Shown piece after piece: positions 24,631 to 33,382 of a stretch of 35,860 bases of DNA (position 1 is its first letter; each line of letters opens with the position of its first letter). The DNA is from Phocaeicola plebeius. GTDB lineage: Bacteria; Bacteroidota; Bacteroidia; Bacteroidales; Bacteroidaceae. The notes under the pieces were generated by a model, which had not been told where the DNA came from, did no database searches, and worked only from the letters and a program-made list of their open reading frames with translations. The position numbers were made by a program, and so were the translations under genes. Where the stretch lies: positions 1 to 35,860 of the forward strand of contig SFDG01000032.1 of assembly GCA_004558305.1 (NCBI GenBank), in the 5' to 3' direction.

Positions 24631-25021
24631 TAAGAGATATTTGGCACTGGATATTCTTCAGCAGATAGATGCGGCTATCGACCGAATTTTTCAACGGGTG
24701 CAGTCGATACACTCGGTTGATGATTTCCTGTTGACTCCAGAAGGAATGGAAAAAATGGAATCGGTCTGTATGTTGCTTTTGGCAATAGGGGAAAGTCTGA
24801 AGAATGTAGATAAATATACTCAAGGGGAATTGTTCCTGTTGTACCCCTCTGTTCCCTGGAAAGAAATTAAAGGAATGCGTGATGTGATAGCTCATCATTA
24901 TTTTGATATTGACGCAGAAGAAATCTTTTTTATCGTTTCCAACGAATTGGTTGCACTACAGCAGGGAGTACGATTTCTGAAACGTCATTTGGAAAAGGAG
25001 ATAACACCTCATCACTTATAA
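24611..25021 (+). CDS. hepT: HepT-like HEPN-domain ribonuclease toxin
   Basis: This 136-aa all-helical HEPN protein (DUF86/HepT family) is expected to be an RNase toxin. The catalytic RX4HXY motif is intact as R90-DVIA-H95-H-Y97, with Y97 the residue expected to be AMPylated by the MNT partner. Other family traits are the early SDKRYLALDILQQIDAAIDRI helix, the LLLAIGESLKN helix and VPWKEIKGMRD. It overlaps mntA by 20 nt. Its last codons run into the start of the right-hand direct repeat (25019), whose TAA supplies the stop codon. Because motif and frame are intact, the pair looks functional. Confidence 0.93.
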   Translation: MASSFSDKRYLALDILQQIDAAIDRIFQRVQSIHSVDDFLLTPEGMEKMESVCMLLLAIGESLKNVDKYTQGELFLLYPSVPWKEIKGMRDVIAHHYFDIDAEEIFFIVSNELVALQQGVRFLKRHLEKEITPHHL

Positions 25022-25093
25022 GCCAAATACTGTTAAAGATAGGGGGAGTATCGGAAAAATTTCCGTACTTAGACCTCCAAAACGAAGAAAGAA
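25019..25093 (+). repeat. Right 75-nt direct repeat; leader of murF
   Basis: This is the second copy of the 24246-24320 repeat. Its first bases form the hepT stop codon and its last base lies 3 nt before the murF ATG. It carries the same -7-like TACTTAGA (25066-25073) without a clear -33 TTTG at standard spacing. Confidence 0.88.
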
Positions 25094-25096
25094 GAT

Positions 25097-27562
25097 ATGT
25101 CCAACTCAATTGAAGAAATAGTTTCAGTCATTTCGGCTGAAAGAATCGGCCAGCATCCAGCACAGATAGACTGGATGCTGACCGACAGCCGTTCCCTGTG
25201 TTTTCCGGAAGAAACCCTGTTCTTTGCGCTGAAGACCAAACGCAACGACGGGCACAAGTACATCCCCGACCTTTACCGGAGGGGCGTACGCAATTTCGTG
25301 GTGAGCGATGTCCCCACAGCTTTGGCCGATTATCCCGATGCCAATTTCCTGCGGGTAGACCGTCCGCTGAGAGCCTTGCAGCGACTGGCCTCCCGTCATC
25401 GCGACAGTTTCCAGGTACCTGTCATCGGCATTACCGGCAGTAACGGGAAGACGGTGGTCAAGGAATGGCTGTACCAGCTCCTGGCGCCCGACCGGGTGGT
25501 GACCCGTTCGCCGCGCAGCTATAATTCCCAGATTGGTGTGCCGCTGTCGGTATGGCTGATGAACGAGCATACCGAATTGGGTATCTTCGAGGCGGGTATC
25601 TCGGAAATGGGAGAGATGGAGTCGCTCCAACCCATTATCCGCCCTACCATCGGGGTGCTGACGAACATCGGCGGCGCACACCAGGAGAACTTCAGTTCGC
25701 TGCAAGACAAGTGTCTGGAGAAACTGCAGTTGTTCAAGGACTGCGATGTGATTGTCTATAACGGCGATAACGAACTGATCAACAACTGTGTGAGCAAGTC
25801 GCTGATTACCTCGCGCGAGATTGCCTGGTCGATGAAAGATGCCGAGCGTCCGCTGTTCATCGAAAGCATCCGGAAGGATGAAACGGGGACGACGGTGAAC
25901 TACCGTTACCTGGGCTTCTGCCGGGAATACCGCATCCCCTTCATCGACGATGCCTCCATCGAGAACTCCCTCCATTGCCTGGCCGTGGCCCTTTACCTGA
26001 TGGTTTCGCCCGAAGCCATTGCCGAACGTATGGAACGGCTCGAACCTGTGGCCATGCGCCTCGAAGTGAAAGAAGGACAAAACGGCTGTGTGCTCATCAA
26101 CGACAGCTATAATTCCGATTTTGCCTCGCTCGATATCGCCCTCGACTTCATGGCGCGGCGCAGCGAGGACAAGGGACGGCGGAAGGTGCTGATCCTTTCG
26201 GACATTCTGGAGAGCGGACAGACCAGCAAGCTCCTTTACCGGCAGGTGGCCGACCTGGTGCACAGCCGGGGAGTGGACGAAATCATCGGGGTGGGCGAAG
26301 AAATCTCCGCTTCGGCTTCGCGCTTTGAGATGGAAAAGCATTTTTTCCGTTCTACGGCGGAACTCCTGGAGTCGGAGCTGCTGCTGTCGTTGCGGGATGC
26401 CGTGGTGCTCATCAAGGGGGCCCGCCTGTTCCGCTTCGATACCATCACCGACCTGCTGGAACTGAAAGTCCATGAAACGATTCTCGAAATCAATCTCAAT
26501 GCGTTGGTGGACAACCTGAACTATTACCGCAACCGTCTCCGTCCCGATACGAAGATGGTGTGCATGGTGAAGGCATCGGCCTATGGGGCCGGCTCGTTCG
26601 AGATTGCCAAGACCCTCGAAGACCAGCGGGTGGATTATCTAGCCGTGGCGGTGGCCGATGAGGGGGCCGACCTGCGGAAGGCAGGCATCAACAGCTCCAT
26701 CATCATCATGAATCCGGAGATGACGGCTTTCCGCACCCTGTTCGATTACAAACTGGAGCCGGAGGTCTATAGTTTCCATCTGCTGGAAGAACTGATCAAG
26801 GCAGCAGAGCGGGAGGGCGTGACCAACTTCCCCATCCATATCAAGATAGATACAGGCATGCACCGCCTGGGTTTCGACCCTGCGGAAATGCCCCGGCTGG
26901 TCGACCGGCTGAAGCGACAGAATGCCGTCATTCCCCGTTCTGTCTTCTCGCACCTGGTGGGTAGCGATGCGGAACGGTTCGATGCGTTCACCCGTCGTCA
27001 GATAGAGACCTTCGAGTCGGCAGCGGCTACCTTGCAGGCGGCCTTCAAGCATAAGATTCTGCGTCATATCTGCAACACGGCCGGCATCGAACGTTATCCG
27101 GGTGCCCAGTTCGATATGGTCAGGCTGGGTATCGGCTTGTATGGCATTGATCCTTTCACCAACCATATCCTTCATAATGTCAGCACCTTGAAGACAACTA
27201 TCCTGCAGATTCACGAGGTGCCGGCAGAAGAAACGGTGGGCTACAGCCGGAAGGGGGTACTGAACCGATGGTCGCACATTGCGGCCATTCCTATCGGGTA
27301 TGCCGACGGACTGAACCGCCATTTGGGCAACGGGCACGGGCATTGCCTCGTGAACGGCCAGAAGGCTCCCTACGTGGGGAATATCTGTATGGATGTCTGT
27401 ATGATTGACGTGACCGACATCGACTGCCGGGAAGGTGACAAGGTGGTCATCTTCGGCGATGATCTGCCGGTTACCCAGCTGTCGGACGAACTGGGAACCA
27501 TTCCTTATGAGATTCTGACAAGCGTTTCCAACCGTGTGAAGCGGGTGTATTACCAAAACTAA
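25097..27562 (+). CDS. murF: Bifunctional MurF (UDP-MurNAc-tripeptide D-Ala-D-Ala ligase) / alanine racemase
   Basis: This 821-aa fusion is typical of Bacteroidetes. Residues 1 to about 455 are a Mur ligase: an N-terminal MurF-like domain, the ATP-binding loop GITGSNGKT (111-119), SYNSQIGVPLSV, and EAGISEMGEMESL. The C-terminal Mur domain follows with NDSYNSDFASLDIAL and ILSDILESG. From about 460 on is alanine racemase: the PLP lysine in MVKASAYGAG (K492), IKIDTGMHRLGFDP, RLGIGLYGIDP, the catalytic-tyrosine segment ETVGYSRKG, and IPIGYADGLNR. One polypeptide thus makes D-Ala and adds D-Ala-D-Ala to the peptidoglycan precursor in the cytosol. Its leader is one of the two 75-nt repeats. Confidence 0.97.
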   Translation: MSNSIEEIVSVISAERIGQHPAQIDWMLTDSRSLCFPEETLFFALKTKRNDGHKYIPDLYRRGVRNFVVSDVPTALADYPDANFLRVDRPLRALQRLASRHRDSFQVPVIGITGSNGKTVVKEWLYQLLAPDRVVTRSPRSYNSQIGVPLSVWLMNEHTELGIFEAGISEMGEMESLQPIIRPTIGVLTNIGGAHQENFSSLQDKCLEKLQLFKDCDVIVYNGDNELINNCVSKSLITSREIAWSMKDAERPLFIESIRKDETGTTVNYRYLGFCREYRIPFIDDASIENSLHCLAVALYLMVSPEAIAERMERLEPVAMRLEVKEGQNGCVLINDSYNSDFASLDIALDFMARRSEDKGRRKVLILSDILESGQTSKLLYRQVADLVHSRGVDEIIGVGEEISASASRFEMEKHFFRSTAELLESELLLSLRDAVVLIKGARLFRFDTITDLLELKVHETILEINLNALVDNLNYYRNRLRPDTKMVCMVKASAYGAGSFEIAKTLEDQRVDYLAVAVADEGADLRKAGINSSIIIMNPEMTAFRTLFDYKLEPEVYSFHLLEELIKAAEREGVTNFPIHIKIDTGMHRLGFDPAEMPRLVDRLKRQNAVIPRSVFSHLVGSDAERFDAFTRRQIETFESAAATLQAAFKHKILRHICNTAGIERYPGAQFDMVRLGIGLYGIDPFTNHILHNVSTLKTTILQIHEVPAEETVGYSRKGVLNRWSHIAAIPIGYADGLNRHLGNGHGHCLVNGQKAPYVGNICMDVCMIDVTDIDCREGDKVVIFGDDLPVTQLSDELGTIPYEILTSVSNRVKRVYYQN

Positions 27563-27568
27563 CTGACC

Positions 27569-28894
27569 ATGAAGTTACAGAAGATTCTTTTAGGCGGATG
27601 GCTGGCCCTTGTCTGGCTGGTGGCTGCCGTCTCTCTCCGGGCGGAAAACTATCCTTACCGGAGCGATGTGTTGTGGGTGACTGTACCCAATCATGCCGAC
27701 TGGCTGTATCGTACCGGTGAGAAGGCCGAAGTGGAGGTGCAGTTCTATCGGTACGGCATTCCGCAGGACGGACTGACCGTGAACTATACGCTGGGGGATG
27801 ATATGATGCCGGTCGACCGGAAAGGCAGTGTGACATTGAAGAAAGGCAGTGCCGTGGTGCCTTTCGGTACGATGCACGAACCGGGTTTCCGCGATTGCGT
27901 GCTGACAGCTGAACTGGACGGGAAGACCTACACTCATCACATCAAGCTGGGGTTCTCGCCGGAAAAGTTGCAGCCGTTTACGCAACTGCCAGCAGACTTC
28001 CGGGAGTTCTGGGAACAGAACAAGGCGGAGGCGGCGAAGTTTCCGTTGTCGTACACCAAGGAGAAAGCCGAGGAATACTGTACGGACAAGGTGGACTGTT
28101 ACCTGCTGAAATTACAGCTGAACCGCCGGGGGCAGTGTGTCTATGCCTACCTGTTTTATCCGAAGGGGGCACAGCCGGGCAGCTGTCCTGTAGTGCTCTG
28201 TCCTCCGGGTGCCGGCATCAAGACCATCAAGGAGCCTTTGCGCCACAAGTATTATGCCGAGCAGGGCTTCATCCGTATGGAGATGGAAATCCACGGCCTG
28301 CATCCCAAGATGACCGAGGAGCAGTTCCGCGACATCAGCAATGCCTTCAACGGACGGGAGAACGGTTATCTGATGAATGGGCTGGACAACCGCGACCATT
28401 ACTATATGAAACGGGTCTATCTGGCTTGTGTACGAGCCATCGACTTGCTCACGTCCTTGCCCGAATGGGACGGGAAAAATGTCATTGTCCAGGGAAACAG
28501 CCAAGGGGGTGCCTTGGCATTGGTCACCGCCGGACTGGATTCGCGTGTCACGGCATGTGTGGCAGCTCATCCTGCTTTGAGCGACATGGCACGCTATACT
28601 ATCGGCAAGGCGGGAGGCTACCCGCATCTGTTCCGCCAGCCGGGGATGGACACGCCCGACAAGCTGAATACCTTGGCCTACTACGACGTAGTGAACTTTG
28701 CCCGCTTCATCCAGGCTCCTGTCTATATGACCTGGGGCTTCAACGACAACACCTGTCCGCCGACTACCAGCTACATTGTCTATAATGTACTGACCGCTCT
28801 GAAGGAGGTCCTTCTGACCCCTGTCAATGAGCATTGGACATCGGAAACGACGGAACGGGAGAGGGTGGACTGGATTCGGCGGCATCTGAAGTAA
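27569..28894 (+). CDS. Secreted CE7/AXE1-type acetyl esterase (alpha/beta hydrolase)
   Basis: This 441-aa protein has a signal peptide (GWLALVWLVAAVSLRA), an N-terminal beta-sandwich of about 130 residues, and an alpha/beta-hydrolase domain of the acetyl xylan esterase / cephalosporin-C deacetylase (CE7) family. The catalytic triad can be placed as S311 in GNSQGG, D393 in GFNDNTCP and H422 in NEHWTS, with oxyanion-side sequence CPPGAGIK. It would deacetylate carbohydrate in the periplasm or at the surface. It starts 7 nt after murF-alr and is probably co-transcribed with it, so a role on cell-wall or dietary sugar acetyl groups is possible; neither is shown by the sequence. Confidence 0.9.
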   Translation: MKLQKILLGGWLALVWLVAAVSLRAENYPYRSDVLWVTVPNHADWLYRTGEKAEVEVQFYRYGIPQDGLTVNYTLGDDMMPVDRKGSVTLKKGSAVVPFGTMHEPGFRDCVLTAELDGKTYTHHIKLGFSPEKLQPFTQLPADFREFWEQNKAEAAKFPLSYTKEKAEEYCTDKVDCYLLKLQLNRRGQCVYAYLFYPKGAQPGSCPVVLCPPGAGIKTIKEPLRHKYYAEQGFIRMEMEIHGLHPKMTEEQFRDISNAFNGRENGYLMNGLDNRDHYYMKRVYLACVRAIDLLTSLPEWDGKNVIVQGNSQGGALALVTAGLDSRVTACVAAHPALSDMARYTIGKAGGYPHLFRQPGMDTPDKLNTLAYYDVVNFARFIQAPVYMTWGFNDNTCPPTTSYIVYNVLTALKEVLLTPVNEHWTSETTERERVDWIRRHLK

Positions 28895-29016
28895 TTGAGG
28901 GGAGTCCTCAGACCGCCGGATGGAAGGATGAAAAAACCCCTAAAAGGAATATTCATGCAGAAAACCGTTTGTCCGATGGTACAAAATAAAGAGGAATGTG
29001 AACTTTCCTGTCTGGA

Positions 29017-29049
29017 TTTCCTATAATTCAATGTTTTATTATACCTTTG
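29017..29049 (+). promoter_or_regulatory. Promoter of the potABCD operon
   Basis: TTTC at 29017-29020 (one mismatch to TTTG), 21 nt, then TACCTTTG at 29042-29049. The potA start follows 20 nt later. Confidence 0.6.
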
Positions 29050-29068
29050 CGCACAAATTAAGAAAACT

Positions 29069-30451
29069 GTGATACAAAGCGACCATAAACCTATCATCGA
29101 GATTAAGAATGTCTCCAAATGTTTTGGGGAGAAGACGGCCTTGGAGGACATCAACCTGTCTGTCAAAAAAGGGGAGTTCGTGACGATCCTCGGTCCTTCC
29201 GGTTGTGGCAAGACCACCTTGCTCCGACTGATTGCGGGCTTCCATAATGCGTCATCGGGCGAAATCCGTATCGACGGAGAGGACGTGACCGACACTCCTC
29301 CCTATAAGCGGCCGGTGAATACCGTATTCCAGAAATATGCCTTGTTCCCCCATCTGAATGTGTACGATAACATTGCTTTCGGACTGAAGCTGAAGAAACT
29401 GCCGAAGCCGGAAATGGAAAAGAAAGTGAAGGCGGCACTGAAGATGGTGGGGATGACCGATTATGAATACCGCGACGTGGATTCCCTGTCGGGCGGACAG
29501 CAGCAGCGAGTGGCCATAGCCCGTGCCATCGTGAACGAACCGGAGGTGCTGCTGCTCGACGAGCCGCTGGCGGCACTCGACCTGAAGATGCGGAAGGATA
29601 TGCAGATGGAACTGAAGGAGATGCACAAGCGGCTGGGCATTACCTTCGTCTATGTGACGCACGACCAGGAGGAGGCACTGACGCTGAGTGATACCATCGT
29701 GGTGATGAGCGAAGGGAAGGTGCAGCAGATTGGTACCCCCACCGACATCTACAACGAGCCGGTCAACTCGTTCGTGGCCGACTTCATCGGAGAAAGCAAT
29801 ATCCTCAACGGGACGATGGTGGAGGACTGCCAGGTCATCTGCTGCGGCCATCAGTTCGAATGCGTCGACAAGGGATTCGGCAGGAACGTGCCGGTGGATG
29901 TGGTGATCCGGCCGGAAGATGTCTATATCTTCCCCGTGTCGGAGGCGGCGCAGCTGACCGGTGTGGTGCAGTCGTGCATCTTCAAGGGGGTCCACTACGA
30001 GATGGTGGTGCTTTGCGGCCGCTACGAAATCATGGTGCAGGACTATCATGCCTTCGAGGTGGGCTCGGAAGTCGGCCTGCTGGTCAAGCCGTTCGACATC
30101 CACATCATGCAGAAGGAACGCACGTGCAACACGTTCGAGGGGCGGCTGAAGGATGCCACGCACGTGGAGTTCCTCGGCTGTGTGTTCGAGTGCCTGCCCG
30201 TAGAAGGAGCGGTGGCGGACATGCCCGTCCAGGTCGAGGTGGATTTCGACCGGGTGCAGCTGCAGGACGATGCCGAGGACGGTATGCTGACCGGCGAGGT
30301 GAAGTTCATCCTGTACAAAGGCGACCATTATCACCTCACGGTATGGTCGGACTGGGACGAGAACGTGTTTGTAGATACCAACGATGTCTGGGACGACGGC
30401 GACCAGGTCGGCATCACCCTGCCGAAGGAAGCCATCCGGGTCATAAAATAG
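29069..30451 (+). CDS. potA: Spermidine/putrescine ABC transporter ATP-binding protein PotA
   Basis: This is the cytosolic ATPase of the polyamine importer. The 460-aa protein has Walker A GPSGCGKTT (42-50), the Q-loop region, signature LSGGQQQRVAIARAI, Walker B VLLLDEPLAALD and the switch histidine in VYVTHDQEEAL. After about residue 240 comes a long TOBE/regulatory region typical of PotA; at around 220 residues it is longer than the usual E. coli form. The start is GTG at 29069, supported by the conserved IIEIKNVSKCFG immediately downstream and no nearer ATG. It heads a five-gene run potA-B-C-D plus an AraC gene. Confidence 0.95.
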   Translation: MIQSDHKPIIEIKNVSKCFGEKTALEDINLSVKKGEFVTILGPSGCGKTTLLRLIAGFHNASSGEIRIDGEDVTDTPPYKRPVNTVFQKYALFPHLNVYDNIAFGLKLKKLPKPEMEKKVKAALKMVGMTDYEYRDVDSLSGGQQQRVAIARAIVNEPEVLLLDEPLAALDLKMRKDMQMELKEMHKRLGITFVYVTHDQEEALTLSDTIVVMSEGKVQQIGTPTDIYNEPVNSFVADFIGESNILNGTMVEDCQVICCGHQFECVDKGFGRNVPVDVVIRPEDVYIFPVSEAAQLTGVVQSCIFKGVHYEMVVLCGRYEIMVQDYHAFEVGSEVGLLVKPFDIHIMQKERTCNTFEGRLKDATHVEFLGCVFECLPVEGAVADMPVQVEVDFDRVQLQDDAEDGMLTGEVKFILYKGDHYHLTVWSDWDENVFVDTNDVWDDGDQVGITLPKEAIRVIK

Positions 30452-30455
30452 GACG

Positions 30456-31256
30456 ATGCCCATGAACCGACTGAGTCTTTTCCTCTCCGCACGCAAGAAC
30501 TGGGTGCTGCCCTACGTGATCTTCTCGCTGGTCTTCGTGGTGCTGCCCCTGCTGCTTATCGTGGTCTATGCCTTTACGGACGATGCAGGACATCTGACAC
30601 TGGCCAACTTCGGCAAGTTCTTCGACCATCCCGAAGCGGTGAACACCTTTATCTATTCCATCGGCATTGCCATCATCACGACCATCGGCTGCATCGTGCT
30701 GGGCTATCCCGCAGCCTGGATTCTGAGCCGCAGCCGCAGCAGTTATGCACAGACCCTGATCCTGCTGTTCATTCTGCCCATGTGGGTGAACGTGCTGATA
30801 CGCACCCTTGCCACCGTGGCCCTGTTCGACTTCTGCCAGTTGCCGTTGGGGGAGGGGGCCTTGATCTTCGGGATGATCTACAACTTCATCCCCTTCATGA
30901 TTTTCCCCATCTACAATACCCTGCAGAAGATGGACCGCAGCTACATTGAGGCGGCGGAGGACTTGGGGGCCAACTCCGTACAGGTGTTCTGGAAGGTCAT
31001 CCTTCCGCTGTCCATGCCGGGGGTGGTGAGCGGCATCATGATGGTGTTCATGCCCACGGTCTCTACCTTTGCCATTGCCGAACTGCTGACCATGAACAAC
31101 ATCAAGCTGTTCGGAACCACCATGCAGGAGAACATCAACAACAGCATGTGGAACTACGGAGCGGCCTTGTCGCTCATCATGCTGTTCCTCATTGCCGCCA
31201 CTTCGCTGTTCGGCAGCGACGGCAAGGAAAGTGAGAAAGGAGGCGGATTATGGTAA
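30456..31256 (+). CDS. potB: Spermidine/putrescine ABC transporter permease PotB
   Basis: This is an inner-membrane permease subunit of 266 aa with about six transmembrane helices. The first is WVLPYVIFSLVFVVLPLLLIVVYAF. The cytoplasmic EAA loop that contacts PotA is EAAEDLGANSVQVFWKVILP. ATG codons at 30456 and 30462 both fit. It begins 4 nt after potA, and its end overlaps potC by 7 nt. Confidence 0.94.
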   Translation: MPMNRLSLFLSARKNWVLPYVIFSLVFVVLPLLLIVVYAFTDDAGHLTLANFGKFFDHPEAVNTFIYSIGIAIITTIGCIVLGYPAAWILSRSRSSYAQTLILLFILPMWVNVLIRTLATVALFDFCQLPLGEGALIFGMIYNFIPFMIFPIYNTLQKMDRSYIEAAEDLGANSVQVFWKVILPLSMPGVVSGIMMVFMPTVSTFAIAELLTMNNIKLFGTTMQENINNSMWNYGAALSLIMLFLIAATSLFGSDGKESEKGGGLW

Positions 31257-32041
31257 GGCGCATCCTCGAACAGGCGTATCTGTGGCTGTTGCTGCTGCTG
31301 CTCTACGCCCCTATCTTCATTATCGTCATCTTTTCGTTCACCGAATCGAAGGTGTTGGGCAACTGGACCGGCTTTTCGCTGAAGCTCTATGGCTCCATCT
31401 TCCAGACCGGTGCCCATCATTCGCTGGTGAACGCCTGCATCAATACCGTGGCCATCGCCCTGATTGCCGCTGCAGTGGCCACGCTGCTGGGGAGCTTTGC
31501 CGCCATCGGCATCTTCCACCTGAAGGGCGGCAGACGCAAGGCGGTGGAGTTCGTGAATACCATTCCTATCCTGAACGGTGACATTATCACCGGTATTTCC
31601 CTCTTCTTGCTGTTCGTCTCGCTGGGGGTGACGCAGGGCTTCACGACGGTGGTGCTGGCTCACATTGCTTTCTGCACCCCCTATGTGGTGCTGTGCGTGC
31701 TGCCTCGCCTGAAGCAGATGAACCCCAACCTCTACGAAGCGGCCCTCGACCTTGGGGCGACTCCCTGGCAGGCCCTCCGCAAGGTGATTCTGCCCGAAAT
31801 CCGTCCCGGCATGGTGACCGGTTTCCTGCTGTCGCTCACCCTCTCGGTGGACGACTTTGCCGTGACTGTGTTCACCATCGGCAACCAGGGACTGGAAACT
31901 CTATCTACCTATATCTATGCCGATGCCCGCAAGGGCGGACTGACCCCGGAACTTCGTCCGTTGTCTGCCATCATTTTTGTCGTGATATTGGTATTGTTGA
32001 TTATCATGAACCGGCGTGCCGGACAACTTAAAAAGAACTGA
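31250..32041 (+). CDS. potC: Spermidine/putrescine ABC transporter permease PotC
   Basis: This is the second inner-membrane permease, 263 aa, with about six helices starting LWLLLLLLYAPIFIIVIFSF. The EAA loop reads YEAALDLGATPWQALRKVILP, and the late LSVDDFAVTVFTIG segment is typical of PotC. Its start overlaps potB by 7 nt, and potD follows after 12 nt. Confidence 0.95.
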   Translation: MVRRILEQAYLWLLLLLLYAPIFIIVIFSFTESKVLGNWTGFSLKLYGSIFQTGAHHSLVNACINTVAIALIAAAVATLLGSFAAIGIFHLKGGRRKAVEFVNTIPILNGDIITGISLFLLFVSLGVTQGFTTVVLAHIAFCTPYVVLCVLPRLKQMNPNLYEAALDLGATPWQALRKVILPEIRPGMVTGFLLSLTLSVDDFAVTVFTIGNQGLETLSTYIYADARKGGLTPELRPLSAIIFVVILVLLIIMNRRAGQLKKN

Positions 32042-32053
32042 TTACGAATAAAT

Positions 32054-33382
32054 ATGAGAAAACGGATTGTCTCCCTGCTGATGGCATGTGTGGCACTGAC
32101 CGCCTGCTACAACGCGAACGAGTCGCGCGACGAGGTGCTGAAGGTCTACAACTGGGCCGACTATATCGGTGAAGGAGTGCTGGAGGACTTCCAGCAGTAT
32201 TATAAAGAACAGACCGGAAAGGAGGTACGCATTGTCTACCAGACTTTCGACATCAACGAAATCATGCTCACCAAGATTGAGAAGGGGCATGAGGATTTCG
32301 ATGTGGTCTGTCCGTCGGAGTACATCATCGAACGGATGCTGCACAAGGGACTCCTGCTGCCCATCGATACGGTATTTGCCGGTTCTCCCAACTACATGAA
32401 GGGGGTGGCTCCGTACATCCGCCAGCAGATAGACCAGCTGAGCCTGTCGCTCGATGACCCTGCGGACCGCTATGCCGTCTGCTACATGTGGGGGACGGCA
32501 GGCATTCTGTACAATACCCAGCTGGTGCAGGAAGAAGAGCTCGATTCCTGGGGCTGTCTCTGGGACCCGCACTTTGCCGGAAAGATCCTGATGAAGGATG
32601 CCTACCGCGATGCTTACGGCACCGCCATGCTCTATTCGCACCGCCGCGAACTGGCGGCAGGCACGGTGACGGTCCGCCAGCTGATGAACGACTATTCGCC
32701 GGCAGCCATGGACTCGGTAGAAAAGTACCTGAAGCTGCTGAAGCCGAATGTGGCAGGCTGGGAGGCCGATTTCGGAAAGGAAATGATGACCAAGGGCAAG
32801 GCGTGGATGAACGTGACCTGGAGCGGCGATGCCCAGTGGGCGATTGAAGAGGCGGCTGAAGTCCGCGTGGACCTGGCCTACACCATCCCCTGCGAGGGCA
32901 GCAATGTGTGGTACGACGGATGGGTCATCCCGAAGTATGCCCGCAACAGGCAGGCTGCCAGCTATTTCATCAATTTCCTGTGCCGTCCCGACATTGCCTT
33001 GCGCAACATGGAGGAGACCGGCTATGTCAGTGCAGTGGCTGCCCCTGAAATCCTGGAGGCCTGCATCGATTCTACGTTGGAGACAACGGTGGATGCCAGC
33101 TACTTCTTCGGCGAGGGGGCTGATTCGGTACAGTTGTCCGTCACGCAGTACCCCGACCGCTCCATCATTGCCCGCTGTGCCATGATTCGTGACATCGGCG
33201 ACAAGACGGCAGAAGTGCTCGACATCTGGTCGCGGGTGAAAGGTGACAATCTCAACAGCAACATTGTCCTCGTCATCCTCGTGGTCGTGCTGGCCTTGTG
33301 TATCTGGCAGATCCGTCGCCGCTGGCTGACCTATCAGCGGAAGCAGGCGCAGCGCCGTAAGCGGAGAAGGAGGGGAATATGA
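32054..33382 (+). CDS. potD: Spermidine/putrescine-binding lipoprotein PotD with C-terminal membrane anchor
   Basis: This is the substrate-binding component of the polyamine importer. The N-terminus has a lipobox (VALTAC), and the mature protein begins with the PotD hallmark VYNWADYIGEGVL. Ligand-site segments VCPSEYIIERM, YMWGTAGILYNT, VTWSGDAQWAIEE and EGSNVWYDGW follow. Unusually, after the binding domain (ending near residue 400) there is a hydrophobic helix (about 403-420, VLVILVVVLALCIW) and a strongly basic 22-residue tail rich in Arg/Lys, which would place the tail in the cytoplasm. The protein would then be held in the inner membrane at both ends. Its stop overlaps the next start (ATGA at 33379-33382). 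Confidence 0.93.
   Translation: MRKRIVSLLMACVALTACYNANESRDEVLKVYNWADYIGEGVLEDFQQYYKEQTGKEVRIVYQTFDINEIMLTKIEKGHEDFDVVCPSEYIIERMLHKGLLLPIDTVFAGSPNYMKGVAPYIRQQIDQLSLSLDDPADRYAVCYMWGTAGILYNTQLVQEEELDSWGCLWDPHFAGKILMKDAYRDAYGTAMLYSHRRELAAGTVTVRQLMNDYSPAAMDSVEKYLKLLKPNVAGWEADFGKEMMTKGKAWMNVTWSGDAQWAIEEAAEVRVDLAYTIPCEGSNVWYDGWVIPKYARNRQAASYFINFLCRPDIALRNMEETGYVSAVAAPEILEACIDSTLETTVDASYFFGEGADSVQLSVTQYPDRSIIARCAMIRDIGDKTAEVLDIWSRVKGDNLNSNIVLVILVVVLALCIWQIRRRWLTYQRKQAQRRKRRRRGI

Noticed and set aside
25124..26473. 449-codon minus-strand frame opposite murF
   Set aside because: Antisense shadow of a conserved essential gene with all MurF motifs intact.
29252..30496. 414-codon minus-strand frame opposite potA
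   Set aside because: Antisense shadow; its His/Leu-rich composition mirrors the potA reading frame.
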